From: Fimbriimonadaceae bacterium
Lineage (GTDB): Bacteria; Armatimonadota; Fimbriimonadia; Fimbriimonadales; Fimbriimonadaceae
Assembly: GCA_022842565.1 (NCBI GenBank)
Contig: JALHPH010000153.1
Span: 1-5,004, forward strand
Length of the DNA: 5,004 nucleotides
Direction of reading: 5' to 3'
Shown here: positions 1 to 5,004 of the stretch, piece by piece
Numbering within the stretch: position 1 is the first letter of the stretch
Layout of the letters: every line of letters begins with the position of its first letter
The notes under the pieces: model-generated
Seen by the model: the letters and a program-made list of their open reading frames with translations, nothing else
Databases searched by the model: none
Told to the model about the DNA's origin: nothing
Program-made: the position numbers and the translations under genes

Positions 1-1109
1 CATACGCTTGCAAACTCGGGCTGTGAGGCCCGCAAACCTGCTTTGCCGCTCATTCGGGGAGCAGCGACCCGCACATTGGGCTCGCGCAAAACCTTCGCAA
101 AGAGCTGAGCCACGCCCGGCATCGCCGAGCCGCCTCCCGTGATCACGAGACCGCCTGGCAAGGTGCCAAGCATACCGCTCCGCTCGACTTGGTCGCGAAC
201 GCGCAGAGCGATTTCGCGCATTCGCGCTTCGATGATTTCGTACAGCACGCGCCTCTGCAAGTGGCGCGGCGAGCTCTGCCCGATCTGGCGAACTTCGACG
301 GTCGAGTCTTCCTTGAGGGTGCCGAGGATCGCACGGCCGTGCTCCATTTTCAGCCGGTCCGCTTCTTCCAGCGTCATTTTGAGGAGCTTGCTGACATCGC
401 CGGAAACGTTCTGGCCGCCCAGAGGGATGCACGCCGTCCCCGCGACGCAGCCCTGAGAAAAAATACTGACGCCCGTGGTTCCTGCGCCTAGGTCCACGAC
501 CACGCAACCCGCGCCGCGTTCTTCTTCGCTGAGCATGGCCATGCCCGAGGCGAACGGCGCTGGGACCATCTGCCGGACCTTGAAGCCCGCCGCATCCACG
601 GCTCTCTCCACGTTGTAGAGGTGTGCGATGTGCCCGGTGACCAAGTGCGTCAGGACTTCCAGGCGGTTGCCGCTCATACCCACTGGGCGCATGATGCCCC
701 GCTGGCCGTCAATACGGAACTCTCGTGGCAGCGCAAGGATTTGCTCGCGATCCGGAGTGGGAGTCACTTGGCGGCTGTGGTTGACCACGTGAAGAACGTC
801 TTCGCGGTGGATGGCCCGATTGGGCGGGAAAATCGGCTGGAAGCCCTGGGCGTTCATTCCCTCCAAGTGGGCTCCGTTCACGCTCACGGTGACTTCCCTT
901 TTGATGCCCTGAGACGCCACCAAGCGCTCGCACTCTTTGAGCGATTGCACCGCCTCGTCCAGGTCCACAATGACGCCGCGCTGCATGCCGCGCATCGGCA
1001 CCACAAAAAGGTCGCGAATGGCGACATCGCCGTGATCGTCTAGCTCGGCGACGACCAACGAAGCCTTCGAAGTACCAAGATCCAAAACCAATTCAGTCGC
1101 ATTACTCAT
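1..1109 (-). CDS. ftsA: Cell division protein FtsA, 3' end beyond window
   Basis: This is the actin-like protein that tethers FtsZ to the cytoplasmic membrane and helps recruit later divisome proteins. It reads open from ATG at 1109-1107 to the window edge, giving 369 residues. FtsA is usually about 400-430 aa, so only the last few dozen residues are missing, including the C-terminal membrane-targeting helix. Visible motifs are phosphate-1 DLGTSKASLVV (residues 10-20), the FtsA-specific 1C/SHS2 region at about 80-160 with IDGQRGIMRPVGMSGNRLEV (133-152), phosphate-2 DLGAGTTGVSIF (206-217), and the adenosine motif ITGGGSAMPG (323-332). A region like the FtsA 'AEAIKVRHG' segment occurs as EEADRLKMEHG (248-258). 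The ATG overlaps the stop of the small basic protein gene (ATGA). An AGGA Shine-Dalgarno at 1122-1119, nine bases upstream, supports this start. It is the last gene of the visible operon, and ftsZ would be expected next but lies outside. The residue after phosphate-2 GTT is Gly, where E. coli FtsA has Asp. The identification is firm. Confidence 0.96.
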   Translation of the reverse strand, partial: MSNATELVLDLGTSKASLVVAELDDHGDVAIRDLFVVPMRGMQRGVIVDLDEAVQSLKECERLVASQGIKREVTVSVNGAHLEGMNAQGFQPIFPPNRAIHREDVLHVVNHSRQVTPTPDREQILALPREFRIDGQRGIMRPVGMSGNRLEVLTHLVTGHIAHLYNVERAVDAAGFKVRQMVPAPFASGMAMLSEEERGAGCVVVDLGAGTTGVSIFSQGCVAGTACIPLGGQNVSGDVSKLLKMTLEEADRLKMEHGRAILGTLKEDSTVEVRQIGQSSPRHLQRRVLYEIIEARMREIALRVRDQVERSGMLGTLPGGLVITGGGSAMPGVAQLFAKVLREPNVRVAAPRMSGKAGLRASQPEFASV

Positions 1110-1513
1110 GATCGCGATTCCTGCGGCTGGGCCAGTGCCTCAGCCTGTTGTGCTTGCTGTTTTTTGGTTCGGTTATCTTGCCACTTTTGCAGGAGCAACC
1201 GCCGAATGACAGACAAATTGATGAAGATTCTCTGGCCAAAGATGAACGCACAGACCAGATAGATGTTCGCTCCGATGCGGTCGCCGAGCCAGCTCAGGAA
1301 GAACGCAATCAGGATGTTGCTGAAGAACCCGGTGAGCATCACGGCGGTGTCGAACCGCTTTTCGAGCTGGCTCCTCAAGCCACCAAACACCGTGTCCAAG
1401 CCCGCCAAACACGACACCGCCAAATAAGTGGCGAGGTCGCCCGATAGGCCCTGATTCAGCAACAGACCAATGGTTAGGCCCAGCACCAAACAGATGAGCG
1501 CAAAGAGGAACAC
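1106..1513 (-). CDS. sbp: Small basic protein, DUF1290 family (Sbp)
   Basis: This is a 135-residue integral membrane protein of the DUF1290 / Sbp family. Its function is unknown, but its gene is conserved next to ftsA-ftsZ in Bacillus and other non-proteobacterial lineages. Hydrophobic segments lie at about residues 2-19, 28-38 (weaker), 57-77 and 83-101. The family signature lies at 38-54 (GLDTVFGGLRSQLEKRF), followed by TGFFSN (61-66), the LGDRIG turn (76-81) and FGQRIFINLSVIRR (92-105). The C-terminal tail from about 106 is charged and rich in Gln and Ala (KKQQAQQAEALAQPQ), and it is a little longer than in the ~120-residue Bacillus protein. The start is GTG at 1513-1511, placed directly after the DUF881 stop codon with no spacer. 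Upstream purine runs (AGAGG, GAAGAAG) inside the DUF881 gene can act as the ribosome binding site. The stop overlaps the ftsA start by 4 bp, so translation is probably coupled. Family assignment is confident, the molecular role is unknown. Confidence 0.93.
   Translation of the reverse strand: MFLFALICLVLGLTIGLLLNQGLSGDLATYLAVSCLAGLDTVFGGLRSQLEKRFDTAVMLTGFFSNILIAFFLSWLGDRIGANIYLVCAFIFGQRIFINLSVIRRLLLQKWQDNRTKKQQAQQAEALAQPQESRS
1118..1123 (-). promoter_or_regulatory. Shine-Dalgarno for ftsA
   Basis: Read on the minus strand this is CAGGAA, with the AGGA core nine bases from the ATG at 1109. It lies inside the 3' end of sbp, so ftsA can be started directly as well as by coupling through the ATGA overlap. 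Confidence 0.6.
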
Positions 1514-2266
1514 TTACTTCTTCGCCTCTGGCACGCGGGATAGAGTGAGCTTCGTCGCCCCGCTGAATGCCGGCAGCTTGATCTCTTTCAGCTGCTCGAC
1601 CTTTACCATCGTAGGATCGGTTTCGCGCAATTCGAACAGGACGCCCATGGGGAGTTCCAGCGCCTGCGAGAGCTCGGCCGGGTCGCCTAGTGCGTAAATT
1701 TCGATAGGGGCGGCTTGACCGACGCCGTTCACTTGCACCACCGGCCCCACGCACCGGATGGACGTGCTGGCGACCACGCGCTGATTGCCAATCGCGACGC
1801 CCTCTGCGCCAGCGGCGCGAAGTTCGTTCACGATAGGCAGAATATCGCGATCATGAATAATTCCGGCTTCGGGCGGCAAGTCTGGGCGGCGACTGTCCTG
1901 CAGCGTCACCACGATGCCGGGCCCGACCAGTTCGGTAAGCCCTGCCGAGATTTTCAGTTCCTGGAGAGCGTCGTTCAGTGCCTTCGAGTTGCCAGACTCC
2001 TTTGAGAGTGTGACTTCATACCGGGTGATCTGATCGCGCAGAGTGCGCACTTGAGCTTGAAGGTCCTCGACTTGCCGCTCCACCTCCACCGTATCGCCGC
2101 GGCGCAAGCGGTCACGCACTTCGGGCGGAAGATTTTGCAGGCGGCCGGTACCGGCGTCTTTCGTGATCCAGGCAAGGCCGATCAGCAGGCCCACCAAGAG
2201 GCTCATTGCACCCATGGCCAGGTATGCGGAGTTGGAATTACTATTTTGCGGAAACGGGCTCTTCAC
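1514..2266 (-). CDS. DUF881 family membrane protein (YlxW/YlxX-like)
   Basis: This is a 250-residue single-pass membrane protein of the DUF881 family. In Bacillus, ylxW and ylxX encode such proteins between divIB and sbp. Their function is not established, but genomic position and topology suggest a role at the division site. Residues 1-13 are short and polar. A transmembrane segment lies at about 14-35 (AYLAMGAMSLLVGLLIGLAW). A predicted coiled coil covers about 55-105, as usual for the family. The conserved core follows: LVGPGIVVTLQDS (113-125), IIHDRDILPIVNELRAAGAE (136-155), IGNQRV (159-164), IRCVGPVVQVNG (170-181) and a PIEIYALGD strand (187-195). The start is GTG at 2266-2264, which overlaps the FtsQ stop codon by 4 bp (GTGA). 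No clear Shine-Dalgarno is visible, so it probably depends on termination-reinitiation from ftsQ. Only one DUF881 gene is present here, whereas Bacillus has two. Confidence 0.92.
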   Translation of the reverse strand: MKSPFPQNSNSNSAYLAMGAMSLLVGLLIGLAWITKDAGTGRLQNLPPEVRDRLRRGDTVEVERQVEDLQAQVRTLRDQITRYEVTLSKESGNSKALNDALQELKISAGLTELVGPGIVVTLQDSRRPDLPPEAGIIHDRDILPIVNELRAAGAEGVAIGNQRVVASTSIRCVGPVVQVNGVGQAAPIEIYALGDPAELSQALELPMGVLFELRETDPTMVKVEQLKEIKLPAFSGATKLTLSRVPEAKK

Positions 2267-3012
2267 GGTGCTTCGACGATCATCGGGTCTTGCGGCGAGA
2301 CTAACACGATCCGTTTCACACGGTTCAAGATTTCTGGGTCCAACCTAATCATTTCGCTCAGCTTGGCCAGTTTTTCGTCCAGCCGGTCAGAGGAACCCAG
2401 ACGAATCGATGTGCGATCGCCACCTCTTAAGGATATCACTCCTTCGGCATCCATTTGTAGGCTCCAGGCCACTTCTGGATGAGATTGCTGAAGGAAACTT
2501 GCGGTTTGCGCCATCGCGACCGGCTCCCACTCGCCCGCCCAACCAATATTGAGCCGTTTGGCGGCATCTGAGAGCACCAGAGTTGGCGTTCCTTCCGGCG
2601 CGCCAACGAGCGCCCGTACAATGGTGCCGTCCTCAAGAAGGAGGTACTCGGGCGGTCCTGGCACCTTAGCCACGGCCCGCTTCATGGTCACCTTTAGCAA
2701 ACCGCGACCAAAAAGGTTTTGTGTGTAACTTGCACGCATCACCCTTGCATTTTCATGCACCCGAGAAAGCACCCGATGCGAATTCACTTGGGCAGCCGGA
2801 ATCCCCCTCACTTCGTTCAGAAGTGTCCGGACCCGCTCTTGGTCACTTTTTGGAACTCCGCTCACACGAATGATGCGCGCTTGGGTGAGCGGGCTGTACA
2901 TGGAGCCGACCACCAGGCTCACGCCAAAGAGCGTCCAACCCACGATTCCCCAAGGAATTTGGATCGGCTTTCGGCGACGCCTGACCACGCGCCGCCGTTT
3001 AGACGTCGCCAA
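2263..3012 (-). CDS. ftsQ: Cell division protein FtsQ/DivIB
   Basis: This is the bitopic divisome protein that forms the FtsQ-FtsL-FtsB (DivIB-DivIC-FtsL) subcomplex and links early and late division proteins. It is 249 residues long. A strongly basic cytoplasmic tail at 1-15 (RRRVVRRRRK) precedes one transmembrane helix at about 20-39. A POTRA domain at about 46-117 opens with IIRVSG (47-52) and ends in LKVTMKRAVAKV (106-117). A beta domain follows, with YLLLEDGTIV (123-132), a hydrophobic repeat around 165-200 and SIRLGSSDRLDEKLAKL (202-218), a typical FtsQ C-terminal pattern of LG followed by a K-containing helix. The start is TTG at 3012-3010, 14 bp inside the ddl gene. It is supported by a nine-base Shine-Dalgarno at 3022-3014. 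The stop overlaps the DUF881 start. Sequence identity with model FtsQ is low, as is normal for the family. The call rests on architecture plus position between ddl and ftsA. Confidence 0.92.
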   Translation of the reverse strand: MATSKRRRVVRRRRKPIQIPWGIVGWTLFGVSLVVGSMYSPLTQARIIRVSGVPKSDQERVRTLLNEVRGIPAAQVNSHRVLSRVHENARVMRASYTQNLFGRGLLKVTMKRAVAKVPGPPEYLLLEDGTIVRALVGAPEGTPTLVLSDAAKRLNIGWAGEWEPVAMAQTASFLQQSHPEVAWSLQMDAEGVISLRGGDRTSIRLGSSDRLDEKLAKLSEMIRLDPEILNRVKRIVLVSPQDPMIVEAP

Positions 3013-4318
3013 GGATCACCTCGCAAAGCTCCGCGAACGGTATCCCAGCCGCTTGTGCGCTCCGCGGGAGCAGCGATGTTTCGGTCAGCCCTGGGAGCGT
3101 GTTGATTTCAAGGAATACCGGCCCATCGTTATCGAACATGAAATCGCAGCGGGTCGCTCCGCGGCAGCCAAGCAGCTTGTGCACCCTTACCGCGGCATCT
3201 TGGAGCCTCTGGGTCGTCGCGGCATCCAGCCTAGCCGGGCAAATTTCTTCGGTTGCGTTGGGCGTGTATTTACTCTCGAAGTCGTAAAACCCGCTCGCAG
3301 GGACGATTTCGACCACAGGCAGCGCTTGCCCGGCCAGCACCGGCACCGAAACCTCCATGCCCATTATTCTTTCTTCTACGAGCACGGCCTCATCGTAGTG
3401 GAGCGCGTACTCGACCGCTGCCGCCACTTGGGCAAGATCATCGATAAACCGCAACCCGACTGTGGAGCCCTGCGCGTTCGGTTTCACGATAAGTTTTCCT
3501 TCCGGCAAGCGACCCAGGTCCAGTTGCTGACCGCGAGCAACACGCACCCCCCGCGGCACCCGAATCCCGGCTAGCTCCACCAGCGCCTTCGTGAGCTGCT
3601 TGTCCATTGCCATCGAGCTGGTCTGGATGTCGGATCCGGTGTAAGGCAGATGGAGCAGTTCGAGGAAACCTTGGATGGCGCCGTCCTCGGCGTGGGTGCC
3701 GTGGAGCGCCAGAAACACGACCGCTGGACGATTGGGGCCTGTGAGCTCGCCAAACCCCTCGCCGGAGAGCAACAACTCCGAAAAATCAATCGCCGCGACT
3801 TGATGGCCGCGCGATTCGAGCGCTGCCACAACAGCCCGCCCACTGTGCAGAGAGACCTCGCGCTCGGCGCTATCGCCTCCGAGGGCAACCACCACCCGTT
3901 TCGACTTCCCTTCGCCAGCTAGCTCTTTCTGCAGCAGCTCACAAGCGCGCCGACCGACCACTAGGCATTCAACATTCGCCGGGGCTTCCCAGGCACCAAG
4001 AACTCGCGGCAATAGCCGGAATTGGGGAACGTAGTTGCATTTGGCACCCAACGCCTCGGCAATTCGTGCGGCGCTAATTCCGGGCAGCGGTGGTTCATCA
4101 GCCGATGGCGCGATATCTGTCACCCACACGCCAGTGGCAATCTCCAAGTGCTTTGGCCAAGAATGCAGGCGGTCCCTCGTCGCCGCATAGCCACTTGGTT
4201 CCAGGACCACCCACCCCTCGCCCCCACGCGACCGCACTTCATTCAGCCATTGAGCGACCGCTTCTGGCTCGGCATCGGGCCAGTAATGCATCGGGAAATC
4301 AGGATGGGCTGGTCGCAT
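2999..4318 (-). CDS. ddl: D-alanine--D-alanine ligase with N-terminal degenerate MurC domain-3 extension
   Basis: This cytoplasmic ATP-grasp enzyme joins two D-alanines with ATP to make the D-Ala-D-Ala end of the peptidoglycan stem peptide. The product has 439 residues. The ligase proper is about 139-439, near the usual ~300-residue size. Key matches to E. coli DdlB are GGDSAEREVS (147-156) with Glu152, HGTHAEDG (206-213), MDK with Lys240, IVKPNAQGSTVG with Lys279 and Ser285, SKY with Tyr351, Arg390 and Asp392 of TRCDF, and EINTLPGLTETSLLP (404-418) with Glu404 and Asn406. The conserved Tyr351 fits D-Ala-D-Ala rather than D-Ala-D-Lac formation. All catalytic positions are present, so it should be active. 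Residues 1-135 are extra and resemble MurC domain 3: LEPSGYAATRDRL (39-51) corresponds to FQPHRFTRTRDLY, and VTDIAPSADEPPLPGIS (66-82) to the MurC VYPAGEAPIPG region. ATG at 4318 has only a weak GAG site six bases upstream. The frame is open back to a TAA at 4378-4376 but holds no other ATG, GTG or TTG. It is the first gene of the operon. Confidence 0.95.
   Translation of the reverse strand: MRPAHPDFPMHYWPDAEPEAVAQWLNEVRSRGGEGWVVLEPSGYAATRDRLHSWPKHLEIATGVWVTDIAPSADEPPLPGISAARIAEALGAKCNYVPQFRLLPRVLGAWEAPANVECLVVGRRACELLQKELAGEGKSKRVVVALGGDSAEREVSLHSGRAVVAALESRGHQVAAIDFSELLLSGEGFGELTGPNRPAVVFLALHGTHAEDGAIQGFLELLHLPYTGSDIQTSSMAMDKQLTKALVELAGIRVPRGVRVARGQQLDLGRLPEGKLIVKPNAQGSTVGLRFIDDLAQVAAAVEYALHYDEAVLVEERIMGMEVSVPVLAGQALPVVEIVPASGFYDFESKYTPNATEEICPARLDAATTQRLQDAAVRVHKLLGCRGATRCDFMFDNDGPVFLEINTLPGLTETSLLPRSAQAAGIPFAELCEVILGDV
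3014..3022 (-). promoter_or_regulatory. Extended Shine-Dalgarno for ftsQ
   Basis: Read on the minus strand this is GAGGTGATC, complementary over nine bases to the conserved 3' end of 16S rRNA (GATCACCTC). It lies one base upstream of the TTG start at 3012 and inside the last codons of ddl. If the AGG core is taken as reference, the spacing is about six bases. It fixes the unusual TTG start of ftsQ, since no other good site is nearby. Confidence 0.75.
3894..4318 (-). other. MurC domain-3 remnant fused to Ddl (residues ~1-135 plus linker)
   Basis: This is a sub-feature of the ligase gene. The order of features follows the Mur ligase C-terminal domain of MurC. A start segment HYWPDAEPEAVAQWLNEVR (11-29) sits where MurC has the D-YGHHPTE stretch plus helix. 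A beta strand with LEPSGYAATRDRL (39-51) matches the FQPHR-x-x-RTRD motif. VWVTDIAPSADEPPLPGIS (64-82) matches the strand and the 'AGE-PIPG' loop. A final strand ANVECLVVGRRACELLQKEL (114-133) sits where MurC has its NDLILVQGAGNIGK segment. The HHP motif, the Arg and His residues of PHR and R-T, and the GAG-I turn are changed, so ligase function is unlikely. The Rossmann and ATP-binding domains are absent. The match was made by eye and no alignment was run. Confidence 0.65.
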
Positions 4319-4374
4319 AATTCGCTCGGAACCTGTTGAAGGTACCAGACCCAGAACAAGGTCGCATCTTGTGA

Positions 4375-4380
4375 CTTATA
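4375..4380 (-). promoter_or_regulatory. Candidate -10 element for the ddl-ftsQ-ftsA operon
   Basis: On the minus strand this reads TATAAG and overlaps the plus-strand TATACT, so the two divergent promoters would share one AT-rich core. A start site near 4368 would give a leader of about 50 bases before the ddl ATG. No clear -35 is seen. It is the only -10-like site in the short spacer on this strand, but the operon could also start within the neighbouring gene. Confidence 0.25.
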
Positions 4381-4382
4381 CT
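4377..4382 (+). promoter_or_regulatory. Candidate -10 element for the divergent exported-protein gene
   Basis: TATACT differs from the consensus TATAAT at one base and ends nine bases before the ATG at 4392. Transcription would start about 2-3 bases before the ATG, giving an essentially leaderless mRNA. This fits the lack of any Shine-Dalgarno before that ATG. No convincing -35 hexamer is visible at 16-18 bp (best AGAACA at 4353-4358). Such -10-only leaderless promoters are known from Deinococcus and relatives. Confidence 0.4.
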
Positions 4383-4391
4383 TAGATCAAC

Positions 4392-5004
4392 ATGCCGAAA
4401 TTTTTCATGATTTGTTTAGGTCTGTTTGTGGCTGGCGCGTGTTCCGCGACCGAGGTTCAGAGCAAGTATCTGCGCGAGAACAAGAACCGATGGTGGGACG
4501 CCAAGGCCCAACTCCTGCTGTTTACCGACTCGAAGACTCCTCTCGCCAAATTCGCGAACCAGGAAATCGACCGAGTGGTTCGGCAGGATTTCATGCAGTT
4601 CGTCCTGGCGGCCAAGACTTCTGTCAAGACTCGCCCGCAGTACCCCTGGTTCCTGGATATCGACGCCAACTTGGCCCATGCCGGCAGCGACATCATCTCA
4701 GTCTGGTACGAGAGGTTCGAGCGCCGTAAGCTGAACGAAGGCAAGCGCACCCGCAGCGTGATGAACTTCGCCATGGTGAATGGCAAACCCCAACGCGTGG
4801 ACCTCAGCGACCTTTCCGGTGGTCTTCCAGACGCGCTTCAGGCCCGAGTGCTTGATATGATCAACATGGAGCGCGAACTGAACGGTGGATCGCCGGTGGC
4901 TTGGCAAGCTGCGTTCGGCCAGAACTTTGCCTACACCCCGCAGGCCCTGGTTTTTCTCCTGGAACCAAGCGAGCTTGCCAGCAGCCGGGACCAGATTCAC
5001 AAGA
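4392..5004 (+). CDS. Exported or lipid-anchored DUF3298/RsiV-like protein, 3' end beyond window
   Basis: An open frame runs from ATG at 4392 to the window edge, giving 204 residues. A signal peptide is visible at about 1-19. It has Lys3, a hydrophobic core FFMICLGLFVAG (4-15), then AGACSAT (14-20). Cys17 could be a lipidation site (VAGAC), or signal peptidase I could cut after CSA at 17-19. The mature part resembles proteins with a DUF3298 domain, such as RsiV-type anti-sigma factors and PdaC-type wall enzymes. Candidate matches are a helix around 51-72, a strand region DIISVWYERFER (100-111), MVNGKPQRVDLSDL (128-141) in place of the family's tGk-x-l-x-L-dLf pattern, and NFAYTPQALVFLLEPSEL (178-195) in place of its 'y-ltp-gl-f-f-pyel' ending. 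The family's Gly-Gly-Ala-His loop is not obvious. No catalytic domain is visible. It is divergent from the ddl operon and may only be a neighbour. The gene is secure, while the family call is moderate and the function unknown. Confidence 0.6.
   Translation, partial: MPKFFMICLGLFVAGACSATEVQSKYLRENKNRWWDAKAQLLLFTDSKTPLAKFANQEIDRVVRQDFMQFVLAAKTSVKTRPQYPWFLDIDANLAHAGSDIISVWYERFERRKLNEGKRTRSVMNFAMVNGKPQRVDLSDLSGGLPDALQARVLDMINMERELNGGSPVAWQAAFGQNFAYTPQALVFLLEPSELASSRDQIHK

Larger units (their letters stand above)
4319..4391. other. Divergent intergenic spacer
   Basis: This 73 bp stretch separates the two divergent transcription units and is the only noncoding DNA in the window. It contains the overlapping -10-like elements at 4375-4382. 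I see no operator palindrome, terminator, riboswitch or small RNA in it. The ddl frame stays open through most of it but has no usual start codon. Confidence 0.7.

Noticed and set aside
621..1043. Plus-strand 140-codon frame opposite ftsA
   Set aside because: It is antisense to the FtsA 1C domain region, which is clearly coding on the minus strand.
1173..1754. Minus-strand 193-codon frame overlapping DUF881 and sbp
   Set aside because: It is a frame-shifted reading of the two confirmed membrane protein genes, rich in Arg, Gly and Pro, with no family features.
2870..3574. Long plus-strand open frame (234 codons) opposite ddl and ftsQ
   Set aside because: It lies wholly antisense to well-supported ddl and ftsQ coding sequence, has no recognisable domain, and its composition is what a shadow frame of GC-rich coding DNA gives.
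2999..4318. D-alanine--D-lactate (vancomycin-resistance type) ligase
   Set aside because: The omega-loop Tyr (SKY, residue 351) typical of D-Ala-D-Ala ligases is present, and the gene sits in a housekeeping division operon rather than a van cluster.
4319..4376. Upstream extension of ddl into the open frame before ATG 4318
   Set aside because: The frame is open to TAA at 4378-4376 but holds no ATG, GTG or TTG, only CTG codons, and it adds no recognisable MurC sequence.
1..5004. Mobile elements, CRISPR, tRNA or rRNA genes, terminators
   Set aside because: Nearly all of the window is compact protein-coding sequence with housekeeping homology. I saw no repeat arrays, inverted-repeat ends, RNA gene folds or hairpin plus T-run.

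Overview
The window holds part of a bacterial division and cell-wall (dcw) cluster. Positions 1 to 4318 are one tightly packed minus-strand operon. In transcription order it is a D-alanine--D-alanine ligase gene with an unusual N-terminal extension, ftsQ/divIB, a DUF881 membrane protein gene (YlxW/YlxX type), the small basic protein gene sbp (DUF1290), and ftsA, which runs off the left edge. Every junction overlaps or abuts: 14 bp, 4 bp, 0 bp and 4 bp. A divergent plus-strand gene for an exported or lipid-anchored protein with DUF3298/RsiV-like features starts at 4392 and runs off the right edge. The only noncoding DNA is the 73 bp divergent spacer at 4319-4391.

The gene order ftsQ/divIB - DUF881 - sbp - ftsA matches the divIB-ylxW/ylxX-sbp-ftsA arrangement known from Bacillus and other lineages outside Proteobacteria. 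DUF881 and DUF1290 genes are absent from the classical E. coli cluster. The DNA is moderately GC-rich (estimated by eye), uses many GTG/TTG starts, and may show a Deinococcus-like leaderless promoter. Together these suggest a Terrabacteria-type lineage. Armatimonadota is my best guess, at low confidence and from protein character only.

The genes act together at the division site. Ddl makes the D-Ala-D-Ala dipeptide for peptidoglycan stem peptides. FtsQ is the bitopic divisome scaffold. FtsA is the actin-like membrane tether for FtsZ, whose gene would normally follow just beyond the left edge. DUF881 and Sbp are membrane proteins of unknown function that keep company with FtsA and FtsZ.

The most notable observation is the first ~135 residues of the Ddl protein. 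They read as a degenerate C-terminal domain (domain 3) of MurC without the MurC Rossmann and ATPase domains, which looks like the remnant of a MurC-Ddl fusion.
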